Counted from the stretch's first letter, positions 16,457 through 26,867 are shown. The stretch: 64,000 nt of DNA from Marinomonas spartinae (GCF_016461715.1 NZ_JAEMUI010000005.1:62001-126000); one strand, 5' to 3'. Made by a program: numbers and translations. Notes: generated by a model not told the origin, from the letters alone.

Positions 16457-19321
16457 ATGACCTCGTGCATCCGTGATTTGCAAAACAATGACGAATTCAT
16501 CGCACGCCACATTGGCTCTGACATATCTGAACAAGGCCTGATGTTGCAGACAATTGGTGTCGACTCATTAAATGCGTTGATTGAAAAAACCATACCCGAA
16601 GCAATTCGTCAGGCAAACCTTGACCTGTCTACCCAGCCTGCCAGTGAAAGCGACGCACTAAAACAGCTCAAAGCCATTGCCAGCAAAAACACGGTGGCAC
16701 GCTCCTTTATTGGCATGGGCTATCACGATACACATGTCCCCTCGCCTATTGTACGGAACCTATTAGAAAACCCGGGCTGGTACACTGCTTACACCCCTTA
16801 CCAACCTGAAATTTCGCAAGGTCGCTTGGAAGCCCTCTTAAACTTTCAACAAGTGATTATTGACTTAACCGGCATGGAAATATCCAACGCTTCACTGCTT
16901 GACGAAGCCACCTCCGCTGCCGAAGCCATGACGCTAATGAAGCGCTCTAACCGCAAAAAAAGTAACATCTTATTTGTTTCAGACCAGTTACTACCACAAA
17001 CCATTGATGTTATTAAAACACGTGCCGCACTACTGGACATTGAAGTAGTTGTTGATAATAACGACAACCTAGGCAATTACGATGTATTTGGTGCCATTTT
17101 CCAATACCCAGGCATCAATGGCGAGGTTATCGATCTAACCGATCTTATCACTCAAGCCCATGAGCAAAATGCATTGACCAGTGTTGCCGTCGATTTATTA
17201 GCCCTTGTGCTGATTAAATCCCCAGGGGATATGGGAGCGGATATTGTTTTCGGCAGTGCACAGCGTTTTGGCGTACCAATGGGATTCGGCGGTCCTCATG
17301 CGGCATTTTTAGCAACCAAAGATGCGTTCAAACGCTCTATGCCAGGTCGTGTTATTGGCGTTTCTAAAGATAGCCACGGCAAACCTGCCCTTCGCATGGC
17401 GATGCAGACTCGCGAACAACACATTCGTCGCGAAAAAGCCACCTCCAACATTTGTACAGCTCAAGCACTACTTGCCATGATGGCTGGCTTTTACGCCGTT
17501 TATCATGGTCCTGCTGGCTTAAAGAAAATCGCTTCTCGCGTTGCTGCCCTAACCCACTGCTTTGCAACCGCATTGCAAAAGAAAGGTTTTACGACCAACG
17601 CCAACTACTTTGACACCCTTGTTGTCGATACCCAAGACAAAACACAGAGCATTATTGAGGCAACTCAAGCGAAACTGATCAACCTTTTTCAAGTGTCTGA
17701 TCGTGCGTTGTCGATTTCTTTCAGCGAAACGACGACAACAGAAGATGTGATCGATCTAGCGGCGTGTTTTGGCATAACATTAAACCAAAATGATATCGAC
17801 TCAAGTGCCGCTGGCATTGGCTTTGATGAAAGCTTACTGCGCCAAGATGCCATCTTAACGCACCCCGTATTCAACTCTCATCACAGCGAAACCGAGTTGA
17901 TGCGCTACCTGCACCAACTCGAAGTCAAAGATATTGCCTTGAACCAAAGCATGATTCCACTTGGTTCTTGCACCATGAAGCTAAACGCGGCGTCTGAAAT
18001 GATTCCCGTCACTTGGGCGGAGTTCGGCAGCATCCATCCATTCGCACCGCAAAACCAAGCAGCAGGCTATCACGTCCTGTTGTCTGAGTTGATCGACATG
18101 CTCGCAAAAGCCACAGGTTACGATACGATTTCTCTTCAGCCAAATTCAGGCGCTCAAGGGGAATACGCAGGTCTACTCGCTATCGACAAGTACCACAAGT
18201 CACGTGGCGACCACACTCGAAATGTGTGTTTGATTCCAAGCTCTGCCCACGGCACAAATCCAGCCTCTGCAGCCTTGGCTGGCATGAAAGTCGTGATTGT
18301 GAAATGTGATGAAAATGGCAACATTGACTTGGTCGACCTCGCTGAGAAGGCAGAAAAGCACACCGCCGAACTAAGCTGCATCATGGCGACGTACCCATCT
18401 ACTCATGGTGTATTCGAAGAACATATTCGCGAAGTATGCGAGATTGTCCATAAATTCGGTGGACAAGTGTACATCGATGGCGCCAATTTAAACGCACTTG
18501 TTGGTATCGCCCCTCCTGGTGCATTTGGTGGTGATGTTTCCCACTTGAACCTACATAAAACCTTCTGCATTCCACATGGTGGTGGTGGCCCTGGTATGGG
18601 ACCAATCGGTGTTAAATCACACCTCGCCCCTTTCCTTCCAGGTCATAGCGTTGAACCAGTCATGGGCATGACAGAGCAGCATGGCGCTGTCTCCGCAGCC
18701 CCATACGGTAGCGCAAGCATTCTTGTTATTACTTGGATGTACATCAAAATGATGGGCGACAAAGGCCTGCGGGATGCAACCTTTAACGCCATTTTGAACG
18801 CCAACTACATTGCCAAGCGTTTAGCCGATCATTACCCCGTGCTTTACACGGGCAAAAATGGCACAGTTGCCCATGAATGCATTATCGACATTCGTCCAAT
18901 CAAGGCAGAATCTGGCATTAGCGAAGAAGACATTGCTAAACGATTAATGGACTTTGGTTTCCATGCACCAACGATGTCTTTCCCTGTTGCTGGTACATTG
19001 ATGATCGAACCGACAGAATCCGAGTGCAAAGAAGAGCTTGATCGTTTCTGCGATGCTATGATTCAAATCCGCAACGAGATCAGTAAAGTACAGTCGGGTG
19101 AATGGTCCTTAGAAGACAACCCTCTCGTTAATGCTCCGCACACAGCAGACAGTCTGTTAGACATGGAATGGAACCATGCTTATTCGCGAAAAGAAGCAGC
19201 ATACCCATTACCTTGGATCAAAGGGCGTAAATACTGGCCGAGTGTTGGTCGTATCGACAACGTTTATGGTGACCGCAACTTGTTCTGTGAATGCCCACCG
19301 ATCGACAGCTACGAAAGCTAA
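16457..19321 (+). CDS. gcvP: Glycine dehydrogenase (decarboxylating), P protein
   Basis: PLP-dependent decarboxylase that loads the aminomethyl group of glycine onto lipoylated GcvH. It is a single-chain type (954 residues) made of two homologous halves. The N-terminal half has [15 protein letters not shown] and [19 protein letters not shown]. The C-terminal half has [23 protein letters not shown] and the PLP-lysine block [20 protein letters not shown] use ATG 16457 ([11 protein letters not shown]), preceded by AGGTGA, rather than the in-frame GTG 12 nt upstream. A strong terminator follows. Confidence 0.97.
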   Translation: MTSCIRDLQNNDEFIARHIGSDISEQGLMLQTIGVDSLNALIEKTIPEAIRQANLDLSTQPASESDALKQLKAIASKNTVARSFIGMGYHDTHVPSPIVRNLLENPGWYTAYTPYQPEISQGRLEALLNFQQVIIDLTGMEISNASLLDEATSAAEAMTLMKRSNRKKSNILFVSDQLLPQTIDVIKTRAALLDIEVVVDNNDNLGNYDVFGAIFQYPGINGEVIDLTDLITQAHEQNALTSVAVDLLALVLIKSPGDMGADIVFGSAQRFGVPMGFGGPHAAFLATKDAFKRSMPGRVIGVSKDSHGKPALRMAMQTREQHIRREKATSNICTAQALLAMMAGFYAVYHGPAGLKKIASRVAALTHCFATALQKKGFTTNANYFDTLVVDTQDKTQSIIEATQAKLINLFQVSDRALSISFSETTTTEDVIDLAACFGITLNQNDIDSSAAGIGFDESLLRQDAILTHPVFNSHHSETELMRYLHQLEVKDIALNQSMIPLGSCTMKLNAASEMIPVTWAEFGSIHPFAPQNQAAGYHVLLSELIDMLAKATGYDTISLQPNSGAQGEYAGLLAIDKYHKSRGDHTRNVCLIPSSAHGTNPASAALAGMKVVIVKCDENGNIDLVDLAEKAEKHTAELSCIMATYPSTHGVFEEHIREVCEIVHKFGGQVYIDGANLNALVGIAPPGAFGGDVSHLNLHKTFCIPHGGGGPGMGPIGVKSHLAPFLPGHSVEPVMGMTEQHGAVSAAPYGSASILVITWMYIKMMGDKGLRDATFNAILNANYIAKRLADHYPVLYTGKNGTVAHECIIDIRPIKAESGISEEDIAKRLMDFGFHAPTMSFPVAGTLMIEPTESECKEELDRFCDAMIQIRNEISKVQSGEWSLEDNPLVNAPHTADSLLDMEWNHAYSRKEAAYPLPWIKGRKYWPSVGRIDNVYGDRNLFCECPPIDSYES

Positions 19322-19347
19322 ACTAAGCATTAAATGCAACACATCAA

Positions 19348-19380
19348 AAAGGCAAGCCAGAATATGGCTTGCCTTTATTT
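19348..19380. terminator. Bidirectional terminator between gcvP and copD
   Basis: AAAGGCAAGCCA / TGGCTTGCCTTT is a 12-bp stem with a 5-nt loop. T-rich tails lie on both strands, and it serves the two convergent genes. Confidence 0.92.
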
Positions 19381-19409
19381 GATTCGCTTCAAACTAAGTC
19401 GCAACTTAA

Positions 19410-20330
19410 TTAAAAATCTCCCGCATGGGGATCTAAGACACCAAATATAGCGACGGCTAAAATTACCAAAATCCCCAAAAACCATTCAAGCATGGTCGCT
19501 TTTTTAAGTGACGCTATGCTTTCTTGTCGTAGATCGGATTGACTAAGCCTTGGTGCTAATACCACCTTATTACGAATCGCCAACCCTATCATTAGTACTA
19601 CCAAGAGTATTTTCCCTGTCAGCATTATCTGATAGGTATTTTGCAAACCAAATGGTAAATACCCGAGAATCAATAAAGTGTTAAGCGCGCCAGAACAAAC
19701 GATAATACTAACGGATACCATACCAAGGCGAGAAAAGCCCTGGACCGCGTTGATTAAAGGCAAAGGATTTTCTGTGTCATCAAGGGCCTTAAGAACAAAA
19801 TAAAGAGCGAATAATCCCCCTACCCAAGAAGCCCCTGCAAGGACATGAAGAATATCTGAGAGTTGATGAACTAACCCTCGCCATCCTTCATTCATTTGAG
19901 CATGACCCGTAAAAGAAAAGCTCACTAAAATAAGCCCTACACCAAGCAATAACAGAAGTACTTTATATTCCTGTCTTAGCTTGACGGCAAAAACGTTCGC
20001 AAGCAGGAGCACACAGCACCCCATGATACTTATTTGCCAAGCAAGACCTGCTGAGGTTTCAGTTATAACAGGCCACCATAAAGAGTCAGAAAATACATCT
20101 GACCAGCCATCACCGATCATCGCAATATTGATAGGAAGAGTAACGAGAACACAACCAACTAACACCCAAACACAGGGGGTTATGAGCTTAAGAATGGGAG
20201 ACGGTAACACTTGGGGAAGTTCTGCCCGCAGACAAATAGCAGGATAAAGTAACATCCCCCACACCAAAGAACCAACCGCTTCTAAAATGAAGCGGTTGGT
20301 GACTAATGCCAAATGAACCGTTAAATCCAC
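19410..20330 (-). CDS. copD: CopD-family copper transport membrane protein
   Basis: 306-residue polytopic inner-membrane protein with about eight hydrophobic helices. It carries the CopD-domain histidine motifs GHAQMNEGWRGLVHQLSDILHVLAGASWVGGL, split here as GHAQMNEG, LVHQLSDILHVLAGASWVGGL. CopD proteins move copper across the inner membrane with CopC as the periplasmic donor. It begins 6 nt after the copC stop, so the pair is one operon. No copA/copB oxidase genes accompany it, suggesting copper acquisition rather than full pco/cop resistance (inference). Confidence 0.92.
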   Translation of the reverse strand: MDLTVHLALVTNRFILEAVGSLVWGMLLYPAICLRAELPQVLPSPILKLITPCVWVLVGCVLVTLPINIAMIGDGWSDVFSDSLWWPVITETSAGLAWQISIMGCCVLLLANVFAVKLRQEYKVLLLLLGVGLILVSFSFTGHAQMNEGWRGLVHQLSDILHVLAGASWVGGLFALYFVLKALDDTENPLPLINAVQGFSRLGMVSVSIIVCSGALNTLLILGYLPFGLQNTYQIMLTGKILLVVLMIGLAIRNKVVLAPRLSQSDLRQESIASLKKATMLEWFLGILVILAVAIFGVLDPHAGDF

Positions 20331-20336
20331 GCAGCT

Positions 20337-20702
20337 TTATTTCTTAATGACAAAAGTATAATGGCCTTTTGTTTTATGACCGTCTTTCGACAAAGCATGC
20401 CACTCTACTGTGTATTTGCCTTTAGCCAAGGCATCAGGTAAAGGCACAACCATCGCTTTATCATCGCTATCAGATAATAATGCTGTCCCTGTTTTAACTG
20501 GCTGATGCTTTCCATTCAGTAATTTCACCCCTGTAAAATGAATATTAAGACCCTCACTAAATTTCAAGACAAGGTTAGCAGGAGAGTTAGTCGCAACACC
20601 ATTTATAGCAGGGAAAGCCGATTTCAAATGAGCATGCGCAAAAACAGCACCGGACATAGAAAGGGCAGCGGTCGCCATCATACCTAAAAAGATTTTTTTC
20701 AT
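20337..20702 (-). CDS. copC: Periplasmic copper-binding protein CopC
   Basis: 121-residue secreted protein. The signal peptide spans about residues 1-22 (MKKIFLGMMATAALSMSGAV, then FA). The mature chain begins HAHLKSAFPA, giving the N-terminal histidine brace that binds Cu(II). The C-terminal part has EWHALSKDGHKTKGHYTF, the other CopC copper-site histidine region. It is a small beta-barrel carrier that passes copper to the CopD protein encoded immediately downstream. Confidence 0.93.
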   Translation of the reverse strand: MKKIFLGMMATAALSMSGAVFAHAHLKSAFPAINGVATNSPANLVLKFSEGLNIHFTGVKLLNGKHQPVKTGTALLSDSDDKAMVVPLPDALAKGKYTVEWHALSKDGHKTKGHYTFVIKK

Positions 20703-21084
20703 ACTGTATACTCGTTAAAAATGAAAGTTGAGAGAAGTACAACTCTATATGAAGCAGTAAAACAAACGATTTACTATCATTCGAGTAGGACTGGGCAATA
20801 AAGCAGTTAGGCTCCTAATCTGGACTATTACCCTTATGTTTTGTCTAACATATAACCAATAATCCCTTAATAATCAGACATTAGCTTTATGAAAACCAAA
20901 GCATTATGCCCCCAATAAGAGTCATTTTTCAGTAAACAATAAGCAAGATAGGGCATTTTTTATAACACTTAGCATATAAGAACAACCACCTACCAACGAC
21001 ACCAGTTCAGCAACACCATGAATCAACGTCACCTGAAAAAAACATCAATCTTCTACGCCAACCCCATCAATATACCGCCACCTA
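20703..21084. other. Gene-free region between copC and the glucarate dehydratase-like gene
   Basis: AT-rich 382-nt region holding the copC promoter on the minus strand. Apart from a short AGTTG/CAACT repeat near 20726 I see no conserved operator, RNA or terminator hairpin. A small open frame running into the next gene on the opposite strand looks like chance. Confidence 0.5.
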
Positions 21085-22356
21085 CTAAAAACGCGGTACT
21101 GTGCCCTGCCAATCTAGCTGGTATTTTTGCATCTCAGTCACGTCGTTACGCTCTCGAATCCCACAGTTTTTATAGTTTTCCGCTAAAGCAGCCAGTGCCT
21201 CACGATCCAACTCAACACCCAAACCTGGCTTATCCGGCACAACAACAGCGCCATTGTTAAATTTGATTTTTCCCCCTTTAATTACTTCTTCTTCCTGCCA
21301 AGGATAATGGGTATCACACGCATATGTTAAGTTTTCAATCGTCGCAGCAGCGTGGGTCATGGCCATCAAACTAATACCAAGATGGGAATTAGAATGCATC
21401 GACAAGCCAATGTTCCAGGTTTTACAGAGTCTTGCCAATTCTTGCGTCGCTCTTAATCCCCCCCAATAATGGTGATCGGAAAGAATCACTTGCACCGCGT
21501 CGCGTTCAATAGCTTCTGGCACATCAAAATACCCAATGACACACATGTTGGTCGCCAACGGGATATCAGTAACCGCACTCACCTCTCCCATGGCGACTTT
21601 CCCTGGCGCAGGGTCTTCTAGGTATTGCAGCAACCCTTCGCTAAATTCGGGCAATAGCTTCTTCGTCATCTCAACAGACCAACCACCATTGGGGTCAATG
21701 CGTAATGGCAATTCAGGAAACACCTCACGTAATGCTTTTAGTGCTTTTATTTCCTCTAATGGTTCGAAAACGCCTGCTTTCAGCTTGATGGATTGAAAGC
21801 CATATTCTCCTATCATTTTTTTCGCTTGAGCAACAATCCCTTCAGGCGTCAGCGCTTCACCCCATTTATCGACCCAAGAATCGTTAGTAAAGCCATGACG
21901 TTCGTATTTGTAGAATAAATAAGCGCTGTAATCCACTTCGTCTCGCACTTTTCCGCCAAGCAAATCACATACAGGACGTCCAGTGAGTTTCCCCATGACA
22001 TCCAGACAAGCGACTTCATAAGCAGAAAAAATACGGGGTACTGTGGTGGCTCCTAATGTACCTGGCGCAATTTCAAGACCTGATTTTGGGTCAGGCAAGG
22101 TAACAACTTTTTCGATTTTCTGACGAATGGCGTTTAGATGAAACACATCCATGCCTATTAAATGGGGAGCGACTTGTTTCAACTGACTGATGGTTTGCTG
22201 ATCACCATAGCTTTCCCCCAAACCATACACCCCCTCCTCCGTATGTACCTCAATGATAGTCCGCAACGCCCACGCCTCGTGAATACCATAGACATTGAGT
22301 AACGGTGGATCACGAAAAGCAATTGGGGTGACTTCCACTGATTTAATAAGTGACAT
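21085..22356 (-). CDS. Glucarate dehydratase-like enolase-superfamily enzyme
   Basis: Mandelate racemase/enolase superfamily acid-sugar dehydratase, closest by eye to glucarate dehydratase (GudD) and its paralogs. Features are the EVHTEEGVYGLGESYGD N-terminal cap, the catalytic KxK pair in SIKLKAG, metal ligands in RIDPNGGWS and QYLEDPAP, and the general base region LSMHSNSHLGISLMA. The substrate could be D-glucarate, L-idarate or a related aldarate. Start ATG 22356 (MSLIKSVEVTP; 423 residues) follows GGAGAAAGG; the longer in-frame start at 22425 is rejected. It is divergent from a GntR/FCD regulator that probably controls it. Confidence 0.88.
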   Translation of the reverse strand: MSLIKSVEVTPIAFRDPPLLNVYGIHEAWALRTIIEVHTEEGVYGLGESYGDQQTISQLKQVAPHLIGMDVFHLNAIRQKIEKVVTLPDPKSGLEIAPGTLGATTVPRIFSAYEVACLDVMGKLTGRPVCDLLGGKVRDEVDYSAYLFYKYERHGFTNDSWVDKWGEALTPEGIVAQAKKMIGEYGFQSIKLKAGVFEPLEEIKALKALREVFPELPLRIDPNGGWSVEMTKKLLPEFSEGLLQYLEDPAPGKVAMGEVSAVTDIPLATNMCVIGYFDVPEAIERDAVQVILSDHHYWGGLRATQELARLCKTWNIGLSMHSNSHLGISLMAMTHAAATIENLTYACDTHYPWQEEEVIKGGKIKFNNGAVVVPDKPGLGVELDREALAALAENYKNCGIRERNDVTEMQKYQLDWQGTVPRF

Positions 22357-22573
22357 AACCTTTCTCCGAGATAAATGATGTCTTATTAGCAAATAAAGCA
22401 CTAATCGACAGATTGAACATAACATCCGCCGCCGCGATGACTCTAATCATGAAGCGACACCCATCCAGTAAAAGAGATAAAGACGACGAGAGTCGCTATG
22501 GGAAAGGCCTGCAATCTCATTTATCCACTCCCACTATTTTTAGATTTATTGTTAAGGATGCATAACTTACCAA

Positions 22574-22618
22574 CTAATATATTAGCTAATACAATCATTA
22601 ATATACTAATATATTAGT
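22574..22618. promoter_or_regulatory. Paired palindromes in the sugar-dehydratase/GntR intergenic region
   Basis: CTAATATATTAG occurs twice (22574-22585 and 22606-22617). The second copy extends to the 14-bp palindrome ACTAATATATTAGT. Centres are 32 bp apart, about three helical turns. An overlapping palindrome TATTAGCTAATA covers 22580-22591. These are the likely operators of the adjacent FCD-type regulator. Confidence 0.65.
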
Positions 22619-22647
22619 TATAAAGTGCAATCGTTTTATGCGTACTT

Positions 22648-23442
22648 ATGGCATTATCGACAAAAAGCAAACAAACAAATCGGCAGAGTGCCCCGATAAT
22701 CACACTAGATAAACATGCCAATATGATAGAAAGACACAGCATAGAGCTGATCAAAAAGTATCTTGATCATCTAGATGAAACACCCAAATCGGCAGTAGAT
22801 CGAATCTACGCTGACTTATACAGAAGAATCACTAATTTAGAACTTCCTCCAGGAGTTCCTTTAACTAGGGTTGACCTTTGTAAAGAGTATAACGTCAGCC
22901 AAACCCCCGTTAGAGAGGCCCTACTTCGTCTAGAGCAAGTTGGTTTGATTAAGGTTCGTCCACAATCCGGCACGGAAGTAAGCTACATTGATATACAGCA
23001 ATTAGAACAGAATCATTTTTTGCGAGAAGCGTTGGAATTCGAAGTGGTTAGATGTTTATCATTGCATCAAGACAGTAGACTACTGTCTCATTTAACCATG
23101 TTAGTGGATATGCAAGAAAGCTTAATTGGAGGCAATGCAGAGGACATAAACTTATTTAGCAAATTAGATAGATTATTTCATTCCTCGATGTTTGACGCTG
23201 TCGGCCAAAGCCAGTTATATGAGCTTATTTGCTCTCGATCTGGACATATGGACCGCATTCGCCGTTTACACCTCCCTTCAGAGGGAAAAGTACGTGGTGT
23301 TATTTTATCTCATAGAAAAATAATCCAAAGCATTGCTTCCGGCGATCCCATCCAAGCAGTCGACTCGATGCGTGAACACTTAAGTGGCACACTATCCAAA
23401 GTCGAGGAAATTAAAAAAACGTACCCAGAGTTTTTTTTATAA
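22648..23442 (+). CDS. GntR-family transcriptional regulator, FadR/FCD subfamily
   Basis: 264-residue DNA-binding regulator. The winged helix-turn-helix spans about residues 50-115 (LYRRITNLELPPGVPL, CKEYNVSQTPVREALLRLEQVGL, VRPQSGTEV). The all-helical FCD ligand-binding domain follows, with FLREALEFEVVR and metal-site-like histidines in FHSSMFDAVG and HREHL-like REHLSG. FCD regulators sense carboxylic acids, so control of the divergent aldarate dehydratase gene is likely. It has a longer N-terminal tail (about 40 residues) than usual and no clear ribosome-binding site. Confidence 0.88.
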   Translation: MALSTKSKQTNRQSAPIITLDKHANMIERHSIELIKKYLDHLDETPKSAVDRIYADLYRRITNLELPPGVPLTRVDLCKEYNVSQTPVREALLRLEQVGLIKVRPQSGTEVSYIDIQQLEQNHFLREALEFEVVRCLSLHQDSRLLSHLTMLVDMQESLIGGNAEDINLFSKLDRLFHSSMFDAVGQSQLYELICSRSGHMDRIRRLHLPSEGKVRGVILSHRKIIQSIASGDPIQAVDSMREHLSGTLSKVEEIKKTYPEFFL

Positions 23443-23481
23443 TCTCGTTAACAACACCTATTTAACAGAGAAATGAAAACG

Positions 23482-23522
23482 AGGCGACCGCGGAGGAGAG
23501 CTGAGCTGCTGTCGCCTTTTTG
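23482..23522 (+). terminator. Terminator of the GntR gene
   Basis: AGGCGAC...GTCGCCT (7 bp) encloses a GC-rich interior with AGCTGAGCT and is followed by TTTTT. Confidence 0.8.
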
Positions 23523-23559
23523 TATTGTGATAATTTTGATAAATTATATATTTAAATTA

Positions 23560-23964
23560 TCAAATGGTGATTGGAGCGCTCCTTGATGTTATCCAGCTTG
23601 GATCTTCACCAAATCGATTATCACCAATCGAGCCTTCTAAAGATAAGAGAAAGATCAGTAAGAGGGTACCAAATACAGGGATTACATTAAGAAAGATAAA
23701 CCAACCAGAACGGTTTATATCATGCAGACGGCGAATGCTCACCCCAATGGTTGGGGATAGAATCAAAAAGTTAAACACCAAAACAACGATCATTAATTGA
23801 TCTAAGGTGATCAATGATTTTGATAAGAAGGATTGCACAAAAAACAAGAGACTGAGCAATAGATTGACCATCATATTACCCATAACAAAATACCAAAACT
23901 CTTTGCGAGACGAACGACCTGAAAACACGGCATATTTCTTAAAGGCAACCAGATACCAACCCAT
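23560..23964 (-). CDS. DUF805 family membrane protein
   Basis: 134-residue inner-membrane protein of the DUF805 family. It has the typical opening YLVAFKKYAVFSGRSSRKEFWYF, three or four hydrophobic helices, the signature GVSIRRLHDINRSGWFIF and an ending with GDNRFGEDP. The molecular role of DUF805 is not established. A gutted paralog lies about 5.6 kb downstream on the same strand. Confidence 0.9.
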   Translation of the reverse strand: MGWYLVAFKKYAVFSGRSSRKEFWYFVMGNMMVNLLLSLLFFVQSFLSKSLITLDQLMIVVLVFNFLILSPTIGVSIRRLHDINRSGWFIFLNVIPVFGTLLLIFLLSLEGSIGDNRFGEDPSWITSRSAPITI

Positions 23965-24113
23965 ATCTTTCCTTCTCTTTTCATTCAGTTAGCTGATAGA
24001 TAAACGCTCTGTAAAGAATATAACAGCATGGAATTAATCGCTAAAAAAATTACAACTAACCCTCAAAAAAGAGAACAGATTCAAACGCAAGTCTAGAAAA
24101 CCATTAAAAAACC

Positions 24114-24572
24114 TTATACCGCACCAAACTGACGAGCAAATTCATCCAGTTTTTTACTGCGAATCGATTTCAGTTGGGCCAGTTCGGTTTTTGCTGACGT
24201 TTTTGCTTCAACAACAAGCTTGGGATCCTGATTGATTGCCGCATTTTTCAAGGCCGCTTCATAGGTATCTAACACCTCATCAAAATGATCCTGATAAGCC
24301 TCTTCTACCATGGCAAGTGCTACGTGGTAAGAAGCATTATTAGACTCCGCATCACGTTTTATGCGATCTAAAGAGTTTTGAAAATACAAGGACTGTAAAG
24401 TAACGTGGGGAGAAGAAGTACCTCGGGATTCTCTCCTTTCATTTACAACAATGCCTGATGAGGCGGGCTGAGTCGAAAAAACCGTACTTGCCTGTGTGTA
24501 GCTTACAGGCATTGTGTTCAAAACAAGAATTGCAGTGAGCGACTGCAATCTCTTAAAGAGAACTTTTTTCAT
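24114..24572 (-). CDS. Small secreted protein of unknown function
   Basis: I do not recognise this 152-residue protein. It has a Sec signal peptide (MKKVLFKRLQSLTAILVLN, cleavage probably after SYTQA). A Ser-rich linker (STVFSTQPASSGIV) and a charged helical region with Glu/Lys/Asp and alternating Ala follow, probably periplasmic. I chose ATG 24572 because GGAG lies 8-9 nt upstream; a GTG two codons earlier is too close to that element. It is divergent from the phoX promoter region. Confidence 0.7.
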   Translation of the reverse strand: MKKVLFKRLQSLTAILVLNTMPVSYTQASTVFSTQPASSGIVVNERRESRGTSSPHVTLQSLYFQNSLDRIKRDAESNNASYHVALAMVEEAYQDHFDEVLDTYEAALKNAAINQDPKLVVEAKTSAKTELAQLKSIRSKKLDEFARQFGAV

Positions 24573-24924
24573 GTTCACCTACTCCTATTGAAAAATAGCA
24601 ACATACAATCTCCTCTATAAAAACGCGATTCGATTCTATGAAAAGTGAGATTTCATTCTATGGGGCAAGCGTGAACAGCACAATCCAATCAGTCCCATTG
24701 CACATTTAAACCTAAACCTTGCATTTTTATGACAAGACAATACGCAAGAAAAAATAACAAGTATGCACAAATAACCAAAAATACCCCATAAAAGTAAATT
24801 AATTGTCATGAAATTGTCATGCTTACTATGGTTTACTCTTTGACGATAAATTCGATCGGGCAGTGATCGATATTTCTATTACATATCAATCAGGTATCAC
24901 CCTGACTCAATGAGGAACGAAGAA
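24573..24924. other. Promoter region between the secreted protein and phoX
   Basis: A 352-nt AT-rich region. Its supported content is the Pho box and -10 of phoX near 24803-24829. Upstream there is a short direct repeat of ATTCTATG (around 24633 and 24654) of unknown meaning. Confidence 0.5.
24803..24829 (+). promoter_or_regulatory. Pho box and -10 of phoX
   Basis: TTGTCAT-GAAA-TTGTCAT gives two copies of the PhoB half-site at the canonical 11-bp spacing (24803-24809, 24814-24820). TACTAT, a plausible -10, follows at 24824-24829. PhoB-dependent induction under phosphate limitation is the straightforward reading. Confidence 0.85.
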
Positions 24925-26826
24925 ATGACCCAGTCCGTTGATAATACTCGTCGTCGTATGCTCGGTTTTATGGCAGGCGCCCCTTTACTCCCTCTTGCTG
25001 GTGGCATATTCACCTCCAAAGCGTTTGCCGACAACATCACAGACTCCCCATTAGCCTCTGTCAGTTTTGTTCCAATGGCGGCTCCATCGTTAAGTAACCC
25101 AGCAGCCATGGCGACAACCTATATCAATTCGGCAATGCAGCTTAAGTTTGAAGATGGCTCTAGTCGCCTAGTTAAACTTGACTACCATCCTTTTTTCATT
25201 TCTGGCGATAAAGTTCCTGATGGTCAAGGTGGAACAGTCGTTGCTGGCGGTTATTATGATATTAACAACCGTCCAATTAACGATCCAACAGCGGGTAATC
25301 GCCAATTTTTCTCAGACTGTCCAGATGGTTCAAGTCTATTAACGGTAGAAGGTGCAAACGTACCTGGTGTTTACGGCAAACCAGTATTTGCGGTGGTTCA
25401 ATTTGAATATACTTCCCGTGACGGCGGCGGTAACGATATGTACGGTCGTCTACCCTCCCCTATTGCTGTATTAACACTGGATCAAAACCAAGAAACGGGT
25501 GAATTGAAACTCGTGAAATATCACAATGTTGATACTTCCAGTGTTGGTGGTTTATGGATCACCTGCGGGGCAAGCTTGTCACCATGGGGCACTCACCTTT
25601 CCAGCGAAGAATATGAGCCAGACGCATCAAAAATGGATGATAAGCGCTTCAAAGCTTACAGTAAGAACTTGTTCGGCGATGAAAATAAAGCCACACCTTA
25701 TAATTATGGTCACCTGCCAGAAGTCACCGTCAACAAAGACGGTACAGGGTCTATCACCAAGCATTACTGCATGGGCCGTATTTCTCATGAGCTTGTTCAA
25801 GTCATGCCAGATGAACGCACTGTCATCATGGGTGACGATGCGACAAATGGTGGTCTGTTCATGTTTATTGCTGACAAACCACGTGACTTATCTTCTGGTA
25901 AGCTATATGTAGGAAAATGGCATCAAACTTCTAACGAAGGCCCTGGTGCGGGCGATATTTCTTGGATCAAACTGGGTGAAGCCAATAGCGATGAAATCAA
26001 ACGCCTTGTTGATGCGGGCATCAAATCTTCTGACATCATGGAAATTCATCATAAAGACCCAAAAGACCCAAGCTTCACTAAGATTGGCTACGGCGGCAAA
26101 CCAAACTGGGTAAAACTGAAACCAGGTATGGAAAAAGAAGCGGCCTTCTTGGAAACACACCGTTATGCAGCACTTGTTGGTGGCTCTTTAGGCTTTACCA
26201 AAATGGAAGGTACAACGGTCAATATCAAAGACAAAAAAGCCTACTCCGCGATGTCCTACATCTATAAAACCATGACGGATGGCAGCAATGACATCCATGT
26301 TCAAGGACCAAAAGCCGGCGCCGTATACGAACACAAGCTAACAGGCGGTCAAACAGACAGTGATGGCAACAGCATTGACAGTGAATGGGTATCGGTTCAC
26401 ATGCACGCTCCATTCAACCTAACAGGGGAAGACCTAAAAACAGCCGATGCAATCGGCAATACGGCCCATGCTGACCGCATCGCTAACCCAGATAATATCA
26501 AGTACTCTGAAAAGCTTCGTACTTTGTTCATTGGTGAAGACAGTGGCAATCATGTTAATAACTTCCTATGGGCATACAATGTAGACAGCGGCGACCTGTC
26601 ACGCATTATGTCTTGCCCAGCAGGCGCGGAATCAACTGGCCTGCATGCGGTTGACGAAATTAACGGCTGGACCTACATCATGAGCAACATGCAACACCCT
26701 GGTGACTGGGAAAGCCCATTGCATGACAAAGTAAAAGATGTATTAGATCCATACGTCCGAGCTAACTACAAAGATCGTTATGGTGCTGCTGTGGGTTATA
26801 TCACAGGGATTCCTAAAGTCTCTTAA
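24925..26826 (+). CDS. phoX: PhoX-family alkaline phosphatase (DUF839), Tat-exported
   Basis: Periplasmic phosphatase releasing phosphate from organic esters; characterised PhoX enzymes use a calcium/iron cofactor. The N-terminus has the twin-arginine motif in NTRRRMLGFMAGAPLLPLAGG and cleavage near SKAFA. The body has the DUF839 features WITCGASLSPWGTHLSSEEYEP, YNYGHLPEV, GRISHEL, MGDDATNGGLFMF, and AYSAMSYIYK (a metal/nucleotide loop region). I use ATG 24925 (MTQSVDNTRRR) because AGGA lies about 9 nt upstream; the ATG 15 nt earlier overlaps that element. A Pho box precedes it. Confidence 0.93.
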   Translation: MTQSVDNTRRRMLGFMAGAPLLPLAGGIFTSKAFADNITDSPLASVSFVPMAAPSLSNPAAMATTYINSAMQLKFEDGSSRLVKLDYHPFFISGDKVPDGQGGTVVAGGYYDINNRPINDPTAGNRQFFSDCPDGSSLLTVEGANVPGVYGKPVFAVVQFEYTSRDGGGNDMYGRLPSPIAVLTLDQNQETGELKLVKYHNVDTSSVGGLWITCGASLSPWGTHLSSEEYEPDASKMDDKRFKAYSKNLFGDENKATPYNYGHLPEVTVNKDGTGSITKHYCMGRISHELVQVMPDERTVIMGDDATNGGLFMFIADKPRDLSSGKLYVGKWHQTSNEGPGAGDISWIKLGEANSDEIKRLVDAGIKSSDIMEIHHKDPKDPSFTKIGYGGKPNWVKLKPGMEKEAAFLETHRYAALVGGSLGFTKMEGTTVNIKDKKAYSAMSYIYKTMTDGSNDIHVQGPKAGAVYEHKLTGGQTDSDGNSIDSEWVSVHMHAPFNLTGEDLKTADAIGNTAHADRIANPDNIKYSEKLRTLFIGEDSGNHVNNFLWAYNVDSGDLSRIMSCPAGAESTGLHAVDEINGWTYIMSNMQHPGDWESPLHDKVKDVLDPYVRANYKDRYGAAVGYITGIPKVS

Positions 26827-26867
26827 TTAATAAGCGACTTTACTACGATTTATCTGATCGGATAAAC

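Noticed and set aside
21018..21260. Small plus-strand open frame of 80 codons
   Set aside because: It runs into the 3' end of the glucarate dehydratase-like gene on the other strand, has no ribosome-binding site and no family-like sequence.
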